Of a DNA stretch of 36,144 nucleotides, positions 16,220-25,210 are shown piece by piece (the first letter of the stretch is position 1; each line of letters starts with the position of its first letter). The position numbers and the translations under genes are program-made. The notes under the pieces are model-generated. The model made no database searches. It saw nothing but the letters and a program-made list of their open reading frames with translations, and was not told the origin of the DNA. The DNA comes from Fidelibacterota bacterium. GTDB taxonomy: Bacteria; Fidelibacterota; UBA2242. The stretch is taken from contig JADHYC010000023.1 of the NCBI GenBank assembly GCA_016782645.1, positions 1 through 36,144 on the forward strand, read 5' to 3'.

Positions 16220-18088
16220 ATGGGAATTAAAATGTGCAATCTTAAAGATATGTTACCTATTAGAATTATTAGCAATTCAAATACCAGAATATTGAAGGTT
16301 TGTGTCATGTTTATGGTTCTATTCATTATGGGTATAAATACAAAAACCGTAGGCCAACCCTACTATGTGGACCCGAATGGCAATGACAACAACTCCGGCA
16401 CATTAGCAGAACCTTGGAAAACCATTCAAAAAGCTGCTAACACTCTTACCCCCGGCGACACCGTGTATGTGCGCGGTGGTGTTTACAACGAAAAAATCAC
16501 ATTAAACGTCTCTGGTTCCGCCAATAACGGTTACATCACCTTCCGAAACTATGAAAACGAGGTACCCATTCTGGACGGTACCGAACTGTCTGTACCTGAT
16601 GGTAACAACGGCATGTTCTTGATTGTGGATCAGCATTATATCATTATCGAGGGCTTTGAAATACGCAATTATCGTACTTCTACACCGGACATTATCCCCG
16701 TTGGTATCCACATAAGAGGTGATGCTCACCACATTCAATTAAAAAACAACCACATTCACCACATCGAAACCAATGCCCCCGTTGATGAAGACCTGATGGG
16801 CGCAGATGCACATGGTATCGCCGTGTATGGCACTTCTTCTCCTGATTCTATCAACAACATCCTCATCGAGGGTAATGAACTCCACGACCTCATCCTGGGC
16901 TCAAGCGAAGGATTGGTCATAAACGGCAACGTGACACTATTTACCGTTAGCAACAACATCGTTTATGATTGCGACAACATTGGCATAGATTTCATCGGTT
17001 TTGAGGATACTGCTCCCAATAGCGACTATGATCAGGCTCGTGGCGGTGTTGTTAGTGATAACATTGTTTATAACATCACCTCCTTTGGCAATCCAGCTTA
17101 TGGAAATGAGTACAGTGCTGGAGGTATTTACGTTGACGGTGGCAGGGACATCGTCATAGAGCGAAATACAATTTTCCAGGCTGACATTGGCATAGAAATA
17201 GCCAGTGAACACCAAGGTCGGGCTACTAGCTATATAACCGTGCGTAGCAACTTTTTGTTTAAAAGCCGCATGGCAGGTATTGCAATGGGAGGATACGATA
17301 CGGAGCGTGGCAGTACAGAGAATTGTATTATCGTCAATAACAGCTTGTATCATAATGGAATAGGTGAAGATGGAAATCAAGAAATCCTGTTACAGTTCAA
17401 CACGCTAAACAATATTATTAAGAACAACATCTTTTACGCCGATGATCAAAGTATCCTGATTGGTAATCCCTTCACCGAAAACATTAATAATGTAGTTGAT
17501 TATAACTTGTATTTTCATCCATCAGGTATCGATGACTGTGAGTTTGAGTGGCAAAACGTCATATATCAAGGCTTTGCTGCGTACAAATCAGCTACAGGAA
17601 ACGATAGTCACTCGTTATTTGTTACGCCACAATTTGCTGATCTTAACGAGCCTAATCTGCATTTACTGACTGCATCCTCCGCCATCAATGCGGGTGAGAA
17701 CCTACCGGAGATTGGTGATTATGATATAGATGGCCAAACAAGGGTTCAAGGAGGCATAGTAGATATTGGGGCGGATGAATTTAGCGAGACAATAGATGTT
17801 TCTGAGGTTGAGACAAACGTGCCTCAGGAATTTGCCCTAAAGGCGAATTATCCAAATCCATTCAATGCAGTTACAATAATATCATACCAACTACCAGAGT
17901 TATCATTTGTGAATCTTTCAATTTATAATGTTAATGGACAATTAGTAGAGATATTGGTAAACGAGAAAGTGCAAACAGGATATCGTAATGTAACGTGGAT
18001 TTCAACCAATGTTAGCTCAGGAGTGTATTTCTACAAACTATCAGCTGGTGAATATTCAGCTATTGGTAAGTGCCTGTTGTTAAAGTAA
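16220..18088 (+). CDS. Secreted right-handed beta-helix protein with T9SS sorting domain
   Basis: This 622-residue protein starts at ATG 16220 behind a strong TAGGAGG. The signal peptide is unusually late (hydrophobic core about residues 29-42, ending VGQ). The mature start YYVDPNGNDNNSGTLAEPWKT (residues about 47-67) is the DUF1565/parallel beta-helix opening, followed by IQKAANTLTPGDTVYVRGG. Many short strands with Asn and Gly turns continue to about 510. This fold is typical of pectate-lyase-like enzymes and adhesins. I see no catalytic set that names a substrate. Residues about 540-622 are a T9SS sorting domain (NYPNPFNAVTIISYQLPE...CLLLK). It is flanked by attC-like sites on both sides, so this large secreted protein looks like a cassette. 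Confidence 0.85.
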   Translation: MGIKMCNLKDMLPIRIISNSNTRILKVCVMFMVLFIMGINTKTVGQPYYVDPNGNDNNSGTLAEPWKTIQKAANTLTPGDTVYVRGGVYNEKITLNVSGSANNGYITFRNYENEVPILDGTELSVPDGNNGMFLIVDQHYIIIEGFEIRNYRTSTPDIIPVGIHIRGDAHHIQLKNNHIHHIETNAPVDEDLMGADAHGIAVYGTSSPDSINNILIEGNELHDLILGSSEGLVINGNVTLFTVSNNIVYDCDNIGIDFIGFEDTAPNSDYDQARGGVVSDNIVYNITSFGNPAYGNEYSAGGIYVDGGRDIVIERNTIFQADIGIEIASEHQGRATSYITVRSNFLFKSRMAGIAMGGYDTERGSTENCIIVNNSLYHNGIGEDGNQEILLQFNTLNNIIKNNIFYADDQSILIGNPFTENINNVVDYNLYFHPSGIDDCEFEWQNVIYQGFAAYKSATGNDSHSLFVTPQFADLNEPNLHLLTASSAINAGENLPEIGDYDIDGQTRVQGGIVDIGADEFSETIDVSEVETNVPQEFALKANYPNPFNAVTIISYQLPELSFVNLSIYNVNGQLVEILVNEKVQTGYRNVTWISTNVSSGVYFYKLSAGEYSAIGKCLLLK

Positions 18089-18115
18089 AAATTGGATAAA
18101 TACGGTGGATATTCC

Positions 18116-18248
18116 TTCTAACCCTCAGTCCACCAGACGCCAAAAGAGTGTAGCGTGGTTTTACTGGTTTGGAGTTAAGCGAAAGTGAGTAGCTATTTCA
18201 AACGTTCCGATGACAAAATTTTGGCGCAGGTGACTTGCCCAGTTAGGC
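18116..18248 (+). other. attC recombination site after the beta-helix gene
   Basis: Left box TTCTAAC (18116-18122) and right box GTTAGGC (18242-18248) span 133 bases. CAGTCCACCAGACGCCAAAA on the left pairs with TTTTGGCGCAGGTGACTTG on the right, with small mismatches and unpaired bases. It is a convincing long attC. The right box is a perfect GTTRRRY match. Confidence 0.87.
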
Positions 18249-18275
18249 CTTTAATTTAACGGATGGAGGTGTAAA

Positions 18276-19679
18276 ATGTATAGAAAAGTGTTGACATTAT
18301 ATCTTATCTCTTTAATTCTAATTATTTCATCACATAGTTTTGCTCAACAATTATCTCCACAAGAAAAAGAATGGCTTACAAAGTCTTATCGCAGTGAGAA
18401 AAATGGGTGGATATTTTTACATATCGAAGGAAAACCTTTTGAACGAGGATTCCAACGTGGGTATTTGACTGCAAACGAAATTGAAGATTTCTTCAAAATG
18501 CTGGATCATACAGAAAAATTTGAAACCGCTAAAGAGATTGATTTTTTTATCGATGCTGCTGCTATGCTTTTCAAGGATAACGTTTCTGAAGAATATGTTG
18601 AAGAGATGAAGGGTATGGTGCAAGGGATGAGGAGTGCAGGTAAAAAAATCACTTATGAAGAGATGCTGTTTATGAATGGATTTATCGATATACTCTGGCA
18701 TTGGTGGCCTCAGGAGGCGGAAAAGGAGAAAATACCCGACCCAGGTTGCAGCGCTTTTATCGCCACAGGCGGGGCAACAGCCGATGGCAAAATCATTATG
18801 GCTCATAATTCCTGGTATTTCTATTATAGTCTTCGATTTTGTAATATTATTGTAGACATCGTTCCAGATAAGGGACATCGTATTTTAATGCAATCATGGG
18901 GTCCTTGTTTGTATAGTGCCACAGATTTTTTCATTACTGCGGCCGGTTTGGTCGGTACAGAGACCACAATCGGAAAATTTAGCGGATTCAACAAAGAGGG
19001 TTCACCCGTCTTTGAAAGAGCGAGAAAAGCAATGCAATACGCAAATAACATTGATGAATGGACCCAGATAATGATCGAAAACAACAATGGAGCTTATGCC
19101 AATTCGTGGCTATTGGGAGATATTCGAACTAACGAAATTGCTCGCCTGGAACTGGGATTAAAGCATCATAGTGTAGAGAAAAAGAAGGATGGCTATTTTA
19201 CAGGCTCAAATATTGTGGATAATATAAACATTTTGAGAGAGGAAACCGATGCGTCTTATGATGACGTAAGAGATTTTTGCGTCGCTCGCCGTGTACGTTG
19301 GAAACAGTTAATGGAAAAACACTATGGTAAAATTAATGTCGAAATTGCCAAGAGCATGCTGGCTGATCATTATGATGTTTATTTAGAGAAAGAAGAACCA
19401 AGCTTCAGAACGATTTGTGGTCATTGGGAAACAGACAATGGAATTGTACCAGGCACTTGGGGTGCATATTTGCCAGGAGGTGCTATTGATGGCAAAGTCG
19501 TTGACTCGGAGATGGCTAAAAATTGGAAACTTTGGGCAAGATGGGGTCATCCCTGTGGCATAGAATTTAATGCCAAGAAATTTATTGAAAAACACGAGCA
19601 ATATGAGTGGGTAGAAGAATATTTATTAGATATACCTGCTATGCCATGGACTATATTTCCAATCATGGAAATGAAATAA
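18276..19679 (+). CDS. C45-family Ntn-hydrolase / phospholipase B-like protein, secreted
   Basis: This 467-residue protein begins with a signal peptide (ending SFAQ). A region with GKPFERGFQRGYLTA (about residues 52-66) follows, then the core motif PGCSAFIATGGATADGKI (about 156-173) and IIMAHNSW. A Cys followed by SAF, with an upstream ERGxQxG element, is typical of C45 acyltransferase/peptidase and phospholipase B-like Ntn-hydrolases. In these, Cys158 becomes the N-terminal nucleophile after self-cleavage, splitting off the roughly 135-residue linker left after the signal peptide. Family members hydrolyse amide bonds in N-acyl compounds or release fatty acids. The true substrate is unknown. 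GGAGG lies about 7 bases before the ATG. It is a single-gene cassette between two good attC sites. Confidence 0.82.
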   Translation: MYRKVLTLYLISLILIISSHSFAQQLSPQEKEWLTKSYRSEKNGWIFLHIEGKPFERGFQRGYLTANEIEDFFKMLDHTEKFETAKEIDFFIDAAAMLFKDNVSEEYVEEMKGMVQGMRSAGKKITYEEMLFMNGFIDILWHWWPQEAEKEKIPDPGCSAFIATGGATADGKIIMAHNSWYFYYSLRFCNIIVDIVPDKGHRILMQSWGPCLYSATDFFITAAGLVGTETTIGKFSGFNKEGSPVFERARKAMQYANNIDEWTQIMIENNNGAYANSWLLGDIRTNEIARLELGLKHHSVEKKKDGYFTGSNIVDNINILREETDASYDDVRDFCVARRVRWKQLMEKHYGKINVEIAKSMLADHYDVYLEKEEPSFRTICGHWETDNGIVPGTWGAYLPGGAIDGKVVDSEMAKNWKLWARWGHPCGIEFNAKKFIEKHEQYEWVEEYLLDIPAMPWTIFPIMEMK

Positions 19680-19724
19680 TCTTTATAATATTTAATCCAT
19701 CTACCATTAATTAATAATATCTTG

Positions 19725-19822
19725 GCCTAACCCTGCGCTGTAGCCGATACCGCCACGGCGAACGCCATGACATGTTCAAAATTACAATTAGTGCCGGTGC
19801 GGCTAAGCGCAAAACATTATGC
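19725..19822 (+). other. attC recombination site after the C45 hydrolase
   Basis: Left box GCCTAAC (19725-19731). Left arm GCGCT-G-TAGCCG pairs with right arm CGGCTAAGCGC, leaving an unpaired G. The right box is degenerate (ATTATGC, 19816-19822). The outer boxes are weaker than the arms, so the site may be old. Confidence 0.78.
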
Positions 19823-19850
19823 CTAAAAAGAATAATTTGAGAACTTAATT

Positions 19851-20780
19851 ATGATGAATATTATAAGCTATAACAAAAAAATCATTTTAATACACATCTT
19901 TCTTTCTTATGTAATTTTATTATTATTTGGGGGGTGTAACAACAAAGATGATAAAACCGATAAGAATATAAAATCGAACATCATACAAATCAGTCGTGGT
20001 GATACTTTGATTAATTCATTTGGGATAGAATTAATTTATATACCAGCTGGTGAATTTAGGATGGGTAGTCGAGAAACACCTGAAGAAGTAGTAAATACTG
20101 AAGGTGGAAAAGTAGAATGGTATCGTCGTGAAAATCCAATTCATAAGGTGAAAATTTCCAAAGGATTCTATATAGGGATTACAGAAATTACTCAAGAACA
20201 ATATGAAGCAGTAATGAATAAAAATCCAAGTAAATACAAAGGCGATAACTTACCTGTTGAAAATGTGACATGGAAAGATGTAGTTAGATTTTGTAAAAAA
20301 TTAAGTGAAATCGAAAAGAAAACATATCGATTACCTACAGAAGCAGAATGGGAATACGCTTGTAGGGCAGAAACAAATACAAGATTTGCTTTTGGGAATG
20401 ATTATAATACAGTTAATAATTTTATGAATTACTGTGATAAAAGTAATACTTGTGGATATTGGTGGCAAAACAAAGAGCATGACGATGGTTTTGATAGAAC
20501 TTCTCCAGTAAAAACTTATAAACCAAATGCTTTTGGATTATATGATATACATGGAAATGTTTGGGAGTATTGTAGCGACTGGTATTATCATGATTACTAT
20601 GCTAATAGCCCAACCATAGACCCCAAAGGACCTTTATCGGGTCAATATCGTGTTCTTCGTGGTGGTTCCTGGCATGATGGACCTGCATATTGTCGTGCAG
20701 CATTTAGAAATAGAAATGAACCTGATTATACTTGTGATGATAATGGATTTCGAATTGTACTTGAAGCATCTAAATATTGA
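19851..20780 (+). CDS. FGE-sulfatase (SUMF1) domain lipoprotein
   Basis: The 309-residue protein has a leader ending in lipobox LFGGC (Cys29). The formylglycine-generating-enzyme-like domain (PF03781) then covers about residues 60-305. Clear landmarks are YIPAGEFRMGS, ITEITQEQYEAVM, PVENVTWKDVVRFCKKL, YRLPTEAEWEYACRA, GLYDIHGNVWEYCSDWY, RVLRGGSWHDGPAYCRAAFRNR and NGFRIV. Only one Cys stands in the region where true FGEs have a catalytic Cys pair, and no sulfatase is nearby. It is better read as a binding or structural SUMF1-domain surface protein than as a proven sulfatase activator. Two adjacent ATG codons (19851, 19854) are possible starts and the ribosome-binding site is weak. It is flanked by attC sites. 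Confidence 0.85.
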   Translation: MMNIISYNKKIILIHIFLSYVILLLFGGCNNKDDKTDKNIKSNIIQISRGDTLINSFGIELIYIPAGEFRMGSRETPEEVVNTEGGKVEWYRRENPIHKVKISKGFYIGITEITQEQYEAVMNKNPSKYKGDNLPVENVTWKDVVRFCKKLSEIEKKTYRLPTEAEWEYACRAETNTRFAFGNDYNTVNNFMNYCDKSNTCGYWWQNKEHDDGFDRTSPVKTYKPNAFGLYDIHGNVWEYCSDWYYHDYYANSPTIDPKGPLSGQYRVLRGGSWHDGPAYCRAAFRNRNEPDYTCDDNGFRIVLEASKY

Positions 20781-20803
20781 TAATAGAATTTTTAGTAAAA
20801 ATG

Positions 20804-20932
20804 GCATAACAAAAAAATCAACCTGACTGGAACAGCGATTGGCGAATTTTGATTTTTTTGTGCTCACAGAATGTTTTTTAAAAATATTGAAATACAGTGC
20901 GCCGTATGTTCCAGCTTATTTTAACGTTAGAT
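20804..20932 (+). other. attC recombination site after the FGE-domain gene
   Basis: Left box GCATAAC (20804-20810) and right box GTTAGAT (20926-20932) span 129 bases. Inner arms TGGAACAGCG and CGCCGTATGTTCCA pair with unpaired bases in one arm. The right box fits GTTRRRY fully. Confidence 0.8.
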
Positions 20933-21008
20933 GCAAAGAAAAGAAAAAAATATAAAGAATTAAGACATCTAACTAGTATTTACTAATTTGATAAAATGGA
21001 GGTTGAAA

Positions 21009-22043
21009 ATGAAAAAATCACTTTTTATTATCAGATTTCTTATCATTTTTATTATCCTTTTTTCCTTAAATTCATGTAAAGATGATGTTGTCACAACACC
21101 TGAAGAAGAAGCCCTGCTTGGAGATTCAAGTTTACCTTACCATTGGAAAACATGGATGGGGCATATTCCTGATTCCCTTTACCTATCACAAATTACCATA
21201 CTGGGATCCCATGATGCCGGAGCAGACAAAAGTAGCGCAAAGGACGAAGTTGGCTGGCCGGAATGGCATTATGTTATCTGCCATGATTTCCATTTTAAAA
21301 ATCAGTTAAAACTTGGCGTCCGCTGGTTTGACATTCGATTGTACTACCATGATGGTGGAGCGTTATCTATTCACCATGGTACGTACTACTTAAATAAAAA
21401 TTTTGATGATATCTTAAGGTGGTCGATCGATTTTTTACAAGATTATCCTCAAGAAACTGTCATATTGATGTTAAAGCAGGAACATTCCAATGAAAGTGCC
21501 GCTGAATTTGGCAGGGCTGTTTATCATAAAATGGAAAACCATGGTTTAAGTCATTTTTATCTGGATTATAAGGTGCCAACACTTGGTGAAGTCAGAGGTA
21601 AAATTGTAATCGTAAGAAAATTTGATAACCAACTGGGCAAAGACTTCGGTGTTTATTTCTATTGACCTGACAATACTACCGGATCCTATCATCAATATAA
21701 TAATGTGGGCGTCCATGCACAAGATCATTATAGCTTGCATACCGTTTCAACCGATGATAAATATAATGAAGTAGTCGATTGTATAAGAGAAGCGCATTAT
21801 AATACTGATAAGAATATATACCATATTAATTTTGTAAGTGGGGAAAGGGTTCCTGAAGAAACACTTTTTCAAACAGCAGATAAAATTAATTCCCGTATTG
21901 AAAGTTATTTGAAAACTCCACCAGGTACTTGGAGTAACTGTGGAATCATAATGTTAAATTATGCCGGCGGAAGTGATTCAAGAGATGCCGCCCCATATTT
22001 GGGTAAAACAATAATAGAAAAAAATAATGGTGTTCCTTATTAA
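21009..22043 (+). pseudogene. PI-specific phospholipase C-like lipoprotein, interrupted by in-frame TGA
   Basis: ATG 21009 (GGAGG 6-11 bases upstream) opens a lipoprotein leader ending NSC (Cys23). A PI-PLC X domain follows: ITILGSHDAGA with His68, FDIRLYYHDGG with Arg110, and LSIHHGTYYLN with the second catalytic His at 122/123. These match bacterial PI-PLCs, which cleave phosphatidylinositol to diacylglycerol and a cyclic inositol phosphate. Codon 219 is TGA (21663-21665). The same frame then continues for 126 more codons (PDNTTGSYHQ, GVHAQDHYSL) to TAA at 22041. One TGG-to-TGA change would explain it, since the context YFY-stop-PDN suits Trp. TGA ends other genes here (at 1332, 28655), so recoding is unlikely. 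It is probably a nonsense pseudogene or a sequencing error. The attC at 20804-20932 lies upstream; none is evident downstream. Confidence 0.85.
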
Positions 22044-22400
22044 TTTGGTGCATTGATTAGATTTATGCAGATGAAAAATAGGATTCACAATAAAAGTGTT
22101 CTTTTACGCTTATTAAGACTCTAATGAAGGAAACTTTTACCTGTTTCGTACCTGATCGTCCCGATTCATCGGGATCAGCGTGCAAGCCGGTTTTCGATTT
22201 TGATCAAATAACCACAGGATATGGTCTAACCTGAGTATTGAGGCTTGATACTCTTTGCGAATGTAAAAAGTCTCTCTTATATTTTAGCATGTCGAGTCCA
22301 AAATCATTTGAAGACATACAGGGGCAGGTCAATCAATATTCTTTCCTACCCAGCACATGTGTTTCTTTAAGAGAATCTCCAAAGTAAGAGGAGCATACCC
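22044..22400. other. Intergenic stretch with a strong palindrome, no gene
   Basis: No convincing gene or attC site is seen. CTGATC-GT-CCCGATTCATCGGG-ATCAG (about 22153-22177) is a strong hairpin. Its core TCCCGATTCATCGGGA (22159-22174) differs only in the two centre bases from the palindrome at 1482-1497 in repeat R1. A GAGGAG ribosome-binding site precedes the next gene. Confidence 0.5.
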
Positions 22401-24734
22401 ATGAGAGTCAGAGTTCCGCTTCATCGTATGTTGATTTTAACAGCGCTGGTAACCTTACAAATGATAGCCCACGGACAATGGGAGTATGAAACCGTAATAA
22501 CCGGTGGAACGAAGTGCGCCATTGCCGTCGATACAAGTGGCAATCCGCATATTAGTTATAGGGACGGTACAATAGGTTGGCGCCTTAAGTACGCCCACTG
22601 GGATGGTACCGATTGGCAGATAGCAGAGGTGGAAACCACCAAAAGTGTCTATGGAGTAACATCTATTGCCCTTGATGATTCTGAAAACCCCCACATTGCC
22701 TTTGAGAAATCTATTGGGACCGGGGGTCAACTCTGGCATGCTTGGTGGAATGGCTCAACCTGGCAGCAAGAGGGAGTGGATTCTTTAGCTTGGGGTGATG
22801 TTGGTGAATGGAACTCCATCATCATAGCCGGGGATGGCTACCCCCATATTGCATATAAATATTACAAGGATTACACCTCCTATCTAAAATATGCCTACAA
22901 AGATGCATCAGGCTGGCACAGGGCAGTTGCTGACAGTATGCCCACTGATTTTAATTATATTTCCATGGCTTTAGACGGCAATAACAATCCACACATAAGT
23001 TACTATGATGGTAACGTAAGAGACTTAAAATATGCTTATTGGGATGGATCAAATTGGCAGACTGAGACGGTGGATAGTATTGGTAAGGTTGGTAAGTTTT
23101 CCTCTATCGCCTTGGACAGTCTTGACTATCCTTGTATAGCCTATATGGATGGCACTAATTATGGAGTCAAGTATGCACGATGGGATGGCTCATCATGGCA
23201 GATTGAGACAGTAGAATCGGATATTGGATACGGATTTTATACATCGCTTGCACTTGATGCAAATGACTGTCCACACATTAGTTCTGCTGAATACATGAGC
23301 GATCTAAGATTTGCCTACTGGGATGGTTCGAATTGGCAAATTGAGGTTGTAGATAATACTGTCGGGTGTGACTGGACGTCCCTTGCCATTAATGACAGTG
23401 GTTATTCCCATATCGCCTATTATGATGCGGATCTGGGGGACCTTAAATATGCCAAGAAAAGCCCTACTGCGGCCTACTCCGGCCCTATCTGGTACATATC
23501 AGTCACAGGTTCTGATGAAACAGGTGATGGTTCAGAAGAAAATCCATTTGCTTCTATTCAATACGCCATCAATTCTGCTGGTCATGGGGATACAGTATTG
23601 GTTCAGCCGGGCGCCTACTATGAAAACATCAATTACAACGGGAAAAACGTAGTTCTGGGATCACTATTTTTGACCACTTTGGATACCTCCTACATCTCAC
23701 AGACGGTGATTGATGGCGAAAGTAGCGGAAGCGTGGTAACGTTTGAGAATGGGGAAGATTCCACAGCGGTGTTAAGCGGATTTACCATTACAAATGGGTC
23801 GGCTGATAGAGGTGGCGGTATTTACTGTCATAATTCCAGCCCGAGTATGGAGAATGTGACCATCACCGGGAATAAAGCTACTGATTGTGGTGGAGGAATT
23901 ATGTGCAACATTTCCAGCCCAAATCTCAAGAATGCAACGGTAAGTGAGAATTCGGCTGAGATGGGTGGTGGAATCTTCTGTGCTGAATCCAGTCCAAGTT
24001 TGACGAATGTAATAGTAAGCGGAAACTCTAGTTTAGGTCATGGTGGTGGGATTGCCTGTCATAATAATTCTAACCCAGATTTGGTAAATGTAACGATTAG
24101 CAAGAATACATCGGATTGGGGTGGTGGAATTGCCTGTTGGGTTAGTTGCAACCCAATTTTGGTGAATACAATTCTCTGGAATGATTGGCCTGAGGAGATT
24201 GGCTTCCATAATGGTCCTAATTCCATCACAATAGCCTATTCTGATGTGCAGGGTGGGCAAGACGGCATTGTATCCAACGATGATGGCACGGTCTACTGGC
24301 TTGATGGGAATATTAGTGCTGATCCGATATTCTGCAATCCAGACAGTTTGAATTATTACTTAGCCGACAACTCTCCCTGCGTAGGGACAGGTGAAAACGG
24401 TGCAAATATAGGAGCATTAGGAGTTGGCTGTGAGGCAATACTATCAACTGATATGAACGTATTACTTCCAGTTGAATTTGCCCTCCATCAGAACTATCCC
24501 AATCCATTCAATTCAATGACAACTATCTCCTATGAATTACCACAGATATCTGACGTTACGCTTAAGATTTATGACATCACCGGTCGCTTGATAGAAGCTG
24601 TGGTCAATGAAAAACAAGACCCGGGATATTATTCAATTCAATGGGTAGCCTCTGATGTTAGTTCCGGAGTCTATATATACAGGATCCAAGCAGATGGTTT
24701 TTCAGCAGTGAAGAAGTGTATTTTGATGAAGTAA
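22401..24734 (+). CDS. Large secreted T9SS protein: WDGxxWQ repeats plus beta-helix domain
   Basis: The 777-residue protein starts at ATG 22401 behind AAGAGGAG. A signal peptide (ending AHGQ) is followed by about seven repeats (residues about 27-355) of the form ALDxxxNPHISYYDGxxxDLKYAYWDGSNWQxExV. Such repeats probably make a beta-propeller. From about 362 a DUF1565/parallel beta-helix domain begins (GSDETGDGSEENPFASIQYAI). It runs through GGGIYCHNSSPSxxNVTITGN-type rungs to about 690. Residues about 695-777 are a T9SS sorting domain (NYPNPFNSMTTISYELPQ...KKCILMK). Its DNA is almost identical to the end of the gene at 414. No enzymatic motif is visible, so adhesion or glycan binding is the best guess. 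A terminator follows. Confidence 0.85.
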   Translation: MRVRVPLHRMLILTALVTLQMIAHGQWEYETVITGGTKCAIAVDTSGNPHISYRDGTIGWRLKYAHWDGTDWQIAEVETTKSVYGVTSIALDDSENPHIAFEKSIGTGGQLWHAWWNGSTWQQEGVDSLAWGDVGEWNSIIIAGDGYPHIAYKYYKDYTSYLKYAYKDASGWHRAVADSMPTDFNYISMALDGNNNPHISYYDGNVRDLKYAYWDGSNWQTETVDSIGKVGKFSSIALDSLDYPCIAYMDGTNYGVKYARWDGSSWQIETVESDIGYGFYTSLALDANDCPHISSAEYMSDLRFAYWDGSNWQIEVVDNTVGCDWTSLAINDSGYSHIAYYDADLGDLKYAKKSPTAAYSGPIWYISVTGSDETGDGSEENPFASIQYAINSAGHGDTVLVQPGAYYENINYNGKNVVLGSLFLTTLDTSYISQTVIDGESSGSVVTFENGEDSTAVLSGFTITNGSADRGGGIYCHNSSPSMENVTITGNKATDCGGGIMCNISSPNLKNATVSENSAEMGGGIFCAESSPSLTNVIVSGNSSLGHGGGIACHNNSNPDLVNVTISKNTSDWGGGIACWVSCNPILVNTILWNDWPEEIGFHNGPNSITIAYSDVQGGQDGIVSNDDGTVYWLDGNISADPIFCNPDSLNYYLADNSPCVGTGENGANIGALGVGCEAILSTDMNVLLPVEFALHQNYPNPFNSMTTISYELPQISDVTLKIYDITGRLIEAVVNEKQDPGYYSIQWVASDVSSGVYIYRIQADGFSAVKKCILMK

Positions 24735-24764
24735 TATTGACCCTATAAAAGCGCATTAGTATTT

Positions 24765-24794
24765 AAGCCCGACCTTAAAAATCGGGCTTTTTTT
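24765..24794 (+). terminator. Rho-independent terminator
   Basis: AAGCCCGACCTTAAAAATCGGGCTTTTTTTA lies about 30 bases after the stop of the T9SS gene. It is the same terminator family as at 1364, 4236 and 28685, but here it is not followed by repeat R1. Confidence 0.88.
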
Positions 24795-24876
24795 ATCGCC
24801 TGATAGCCAGTATAAAAGAGTAATAAAAAGTACCGTAGAAAAACCACCGACCAACCACCGGATCAAAAAAGGTTTT

Positions 24877-24934
24877 GTCGACGAGAGAGCACCGGCCTGT
24901 CACGCCGGAAGTTGCGGGTTTCAATCCCGTTGAC
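24877..24934 (+). pseudogene. tRNA-Asp remnant lacking the D-arm
   Basis: An intact anticodon arm CCGGC-CTGTCAC-GCCGG (24892-24908, anticodon GTC for Asp) is preceded by AGAGCA. It is followed by AAGTTGCGGG and a T-arm GCGGG-TTTCAAT-CCCGT. These match bacterial tRNA-Asp closely from about tRNA position 20 onward. Upstream only GTCGACGAG remains, so most of the D-arm is missing. The T-loop TTTCAAT departs from TTCRANN, and there is no CCA. It is most likely a tRNA fragment left by integration of a mobile element. A functional D-armless tRNA is much less likely in a bacterium. Confidence 0.65.
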
Positions 24935-25111
24935 TGAGATAACGAAATCCTATTTGTGACATCTGATGGGGGTTAATAGTACTAAAATAAAGACAAAATA
25001 CGAAGTTGGTATTTTTCAAGAATATAGAGTTGAAATCATTCTTACAGATATACTCTATTATCATAAATCGGGTTACCAATACTGCCACAATTTATCAGGT
25101 CAAATACAAGC

Positions 25112-25140
25112 TTGACAATCCTTTAGAAAATAATTACATT
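25112..25140 (+). promoter_or_regulatory. Candidate sigma-70-type promoter of the gene at 25211
   Basis: TTGACA (25112-25117), a 17-base spacer and TACATT (25135-25140) lie about 70 bases upstream of the start. The -35 is perfect and the -10 matches four of six (TACATT against TATAAT). FCB bacteria often use different promoter consensus sequences, so this remains tentative. Confidence 0.4.
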
Positions 25141-25210
25141 TCATTATGAGGACCTTAGAAAAGTACGTTTATATAAAAGATTCTAAAAAATCTAAGAGGA
25201 GGTATTGGCT

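Noticed and set aside
19851-20780. True formylglycine-generating enzyme activating sulfatases
   Set aside because: The paired active-site Cys is not visible and no sulfatase gene is nearby; a general SUMF1-domain surface protein is safer.
21009-22043. TGA recoded as Trp or selenocysteine in the PI-PLC gene
   Set aside because: TGA is the natural stop of other genes in the window (for example at 1332 and 28655), no selenocysteine insertion hairpin is evident, and PI-PLCs are not selenoproteins.
24877-24934. A functional tRNA-Asp gene
   Set aside because: The D-arm is largely missing, the T-loop is non-canonical and no acceptor stem of seven pairs can be made.
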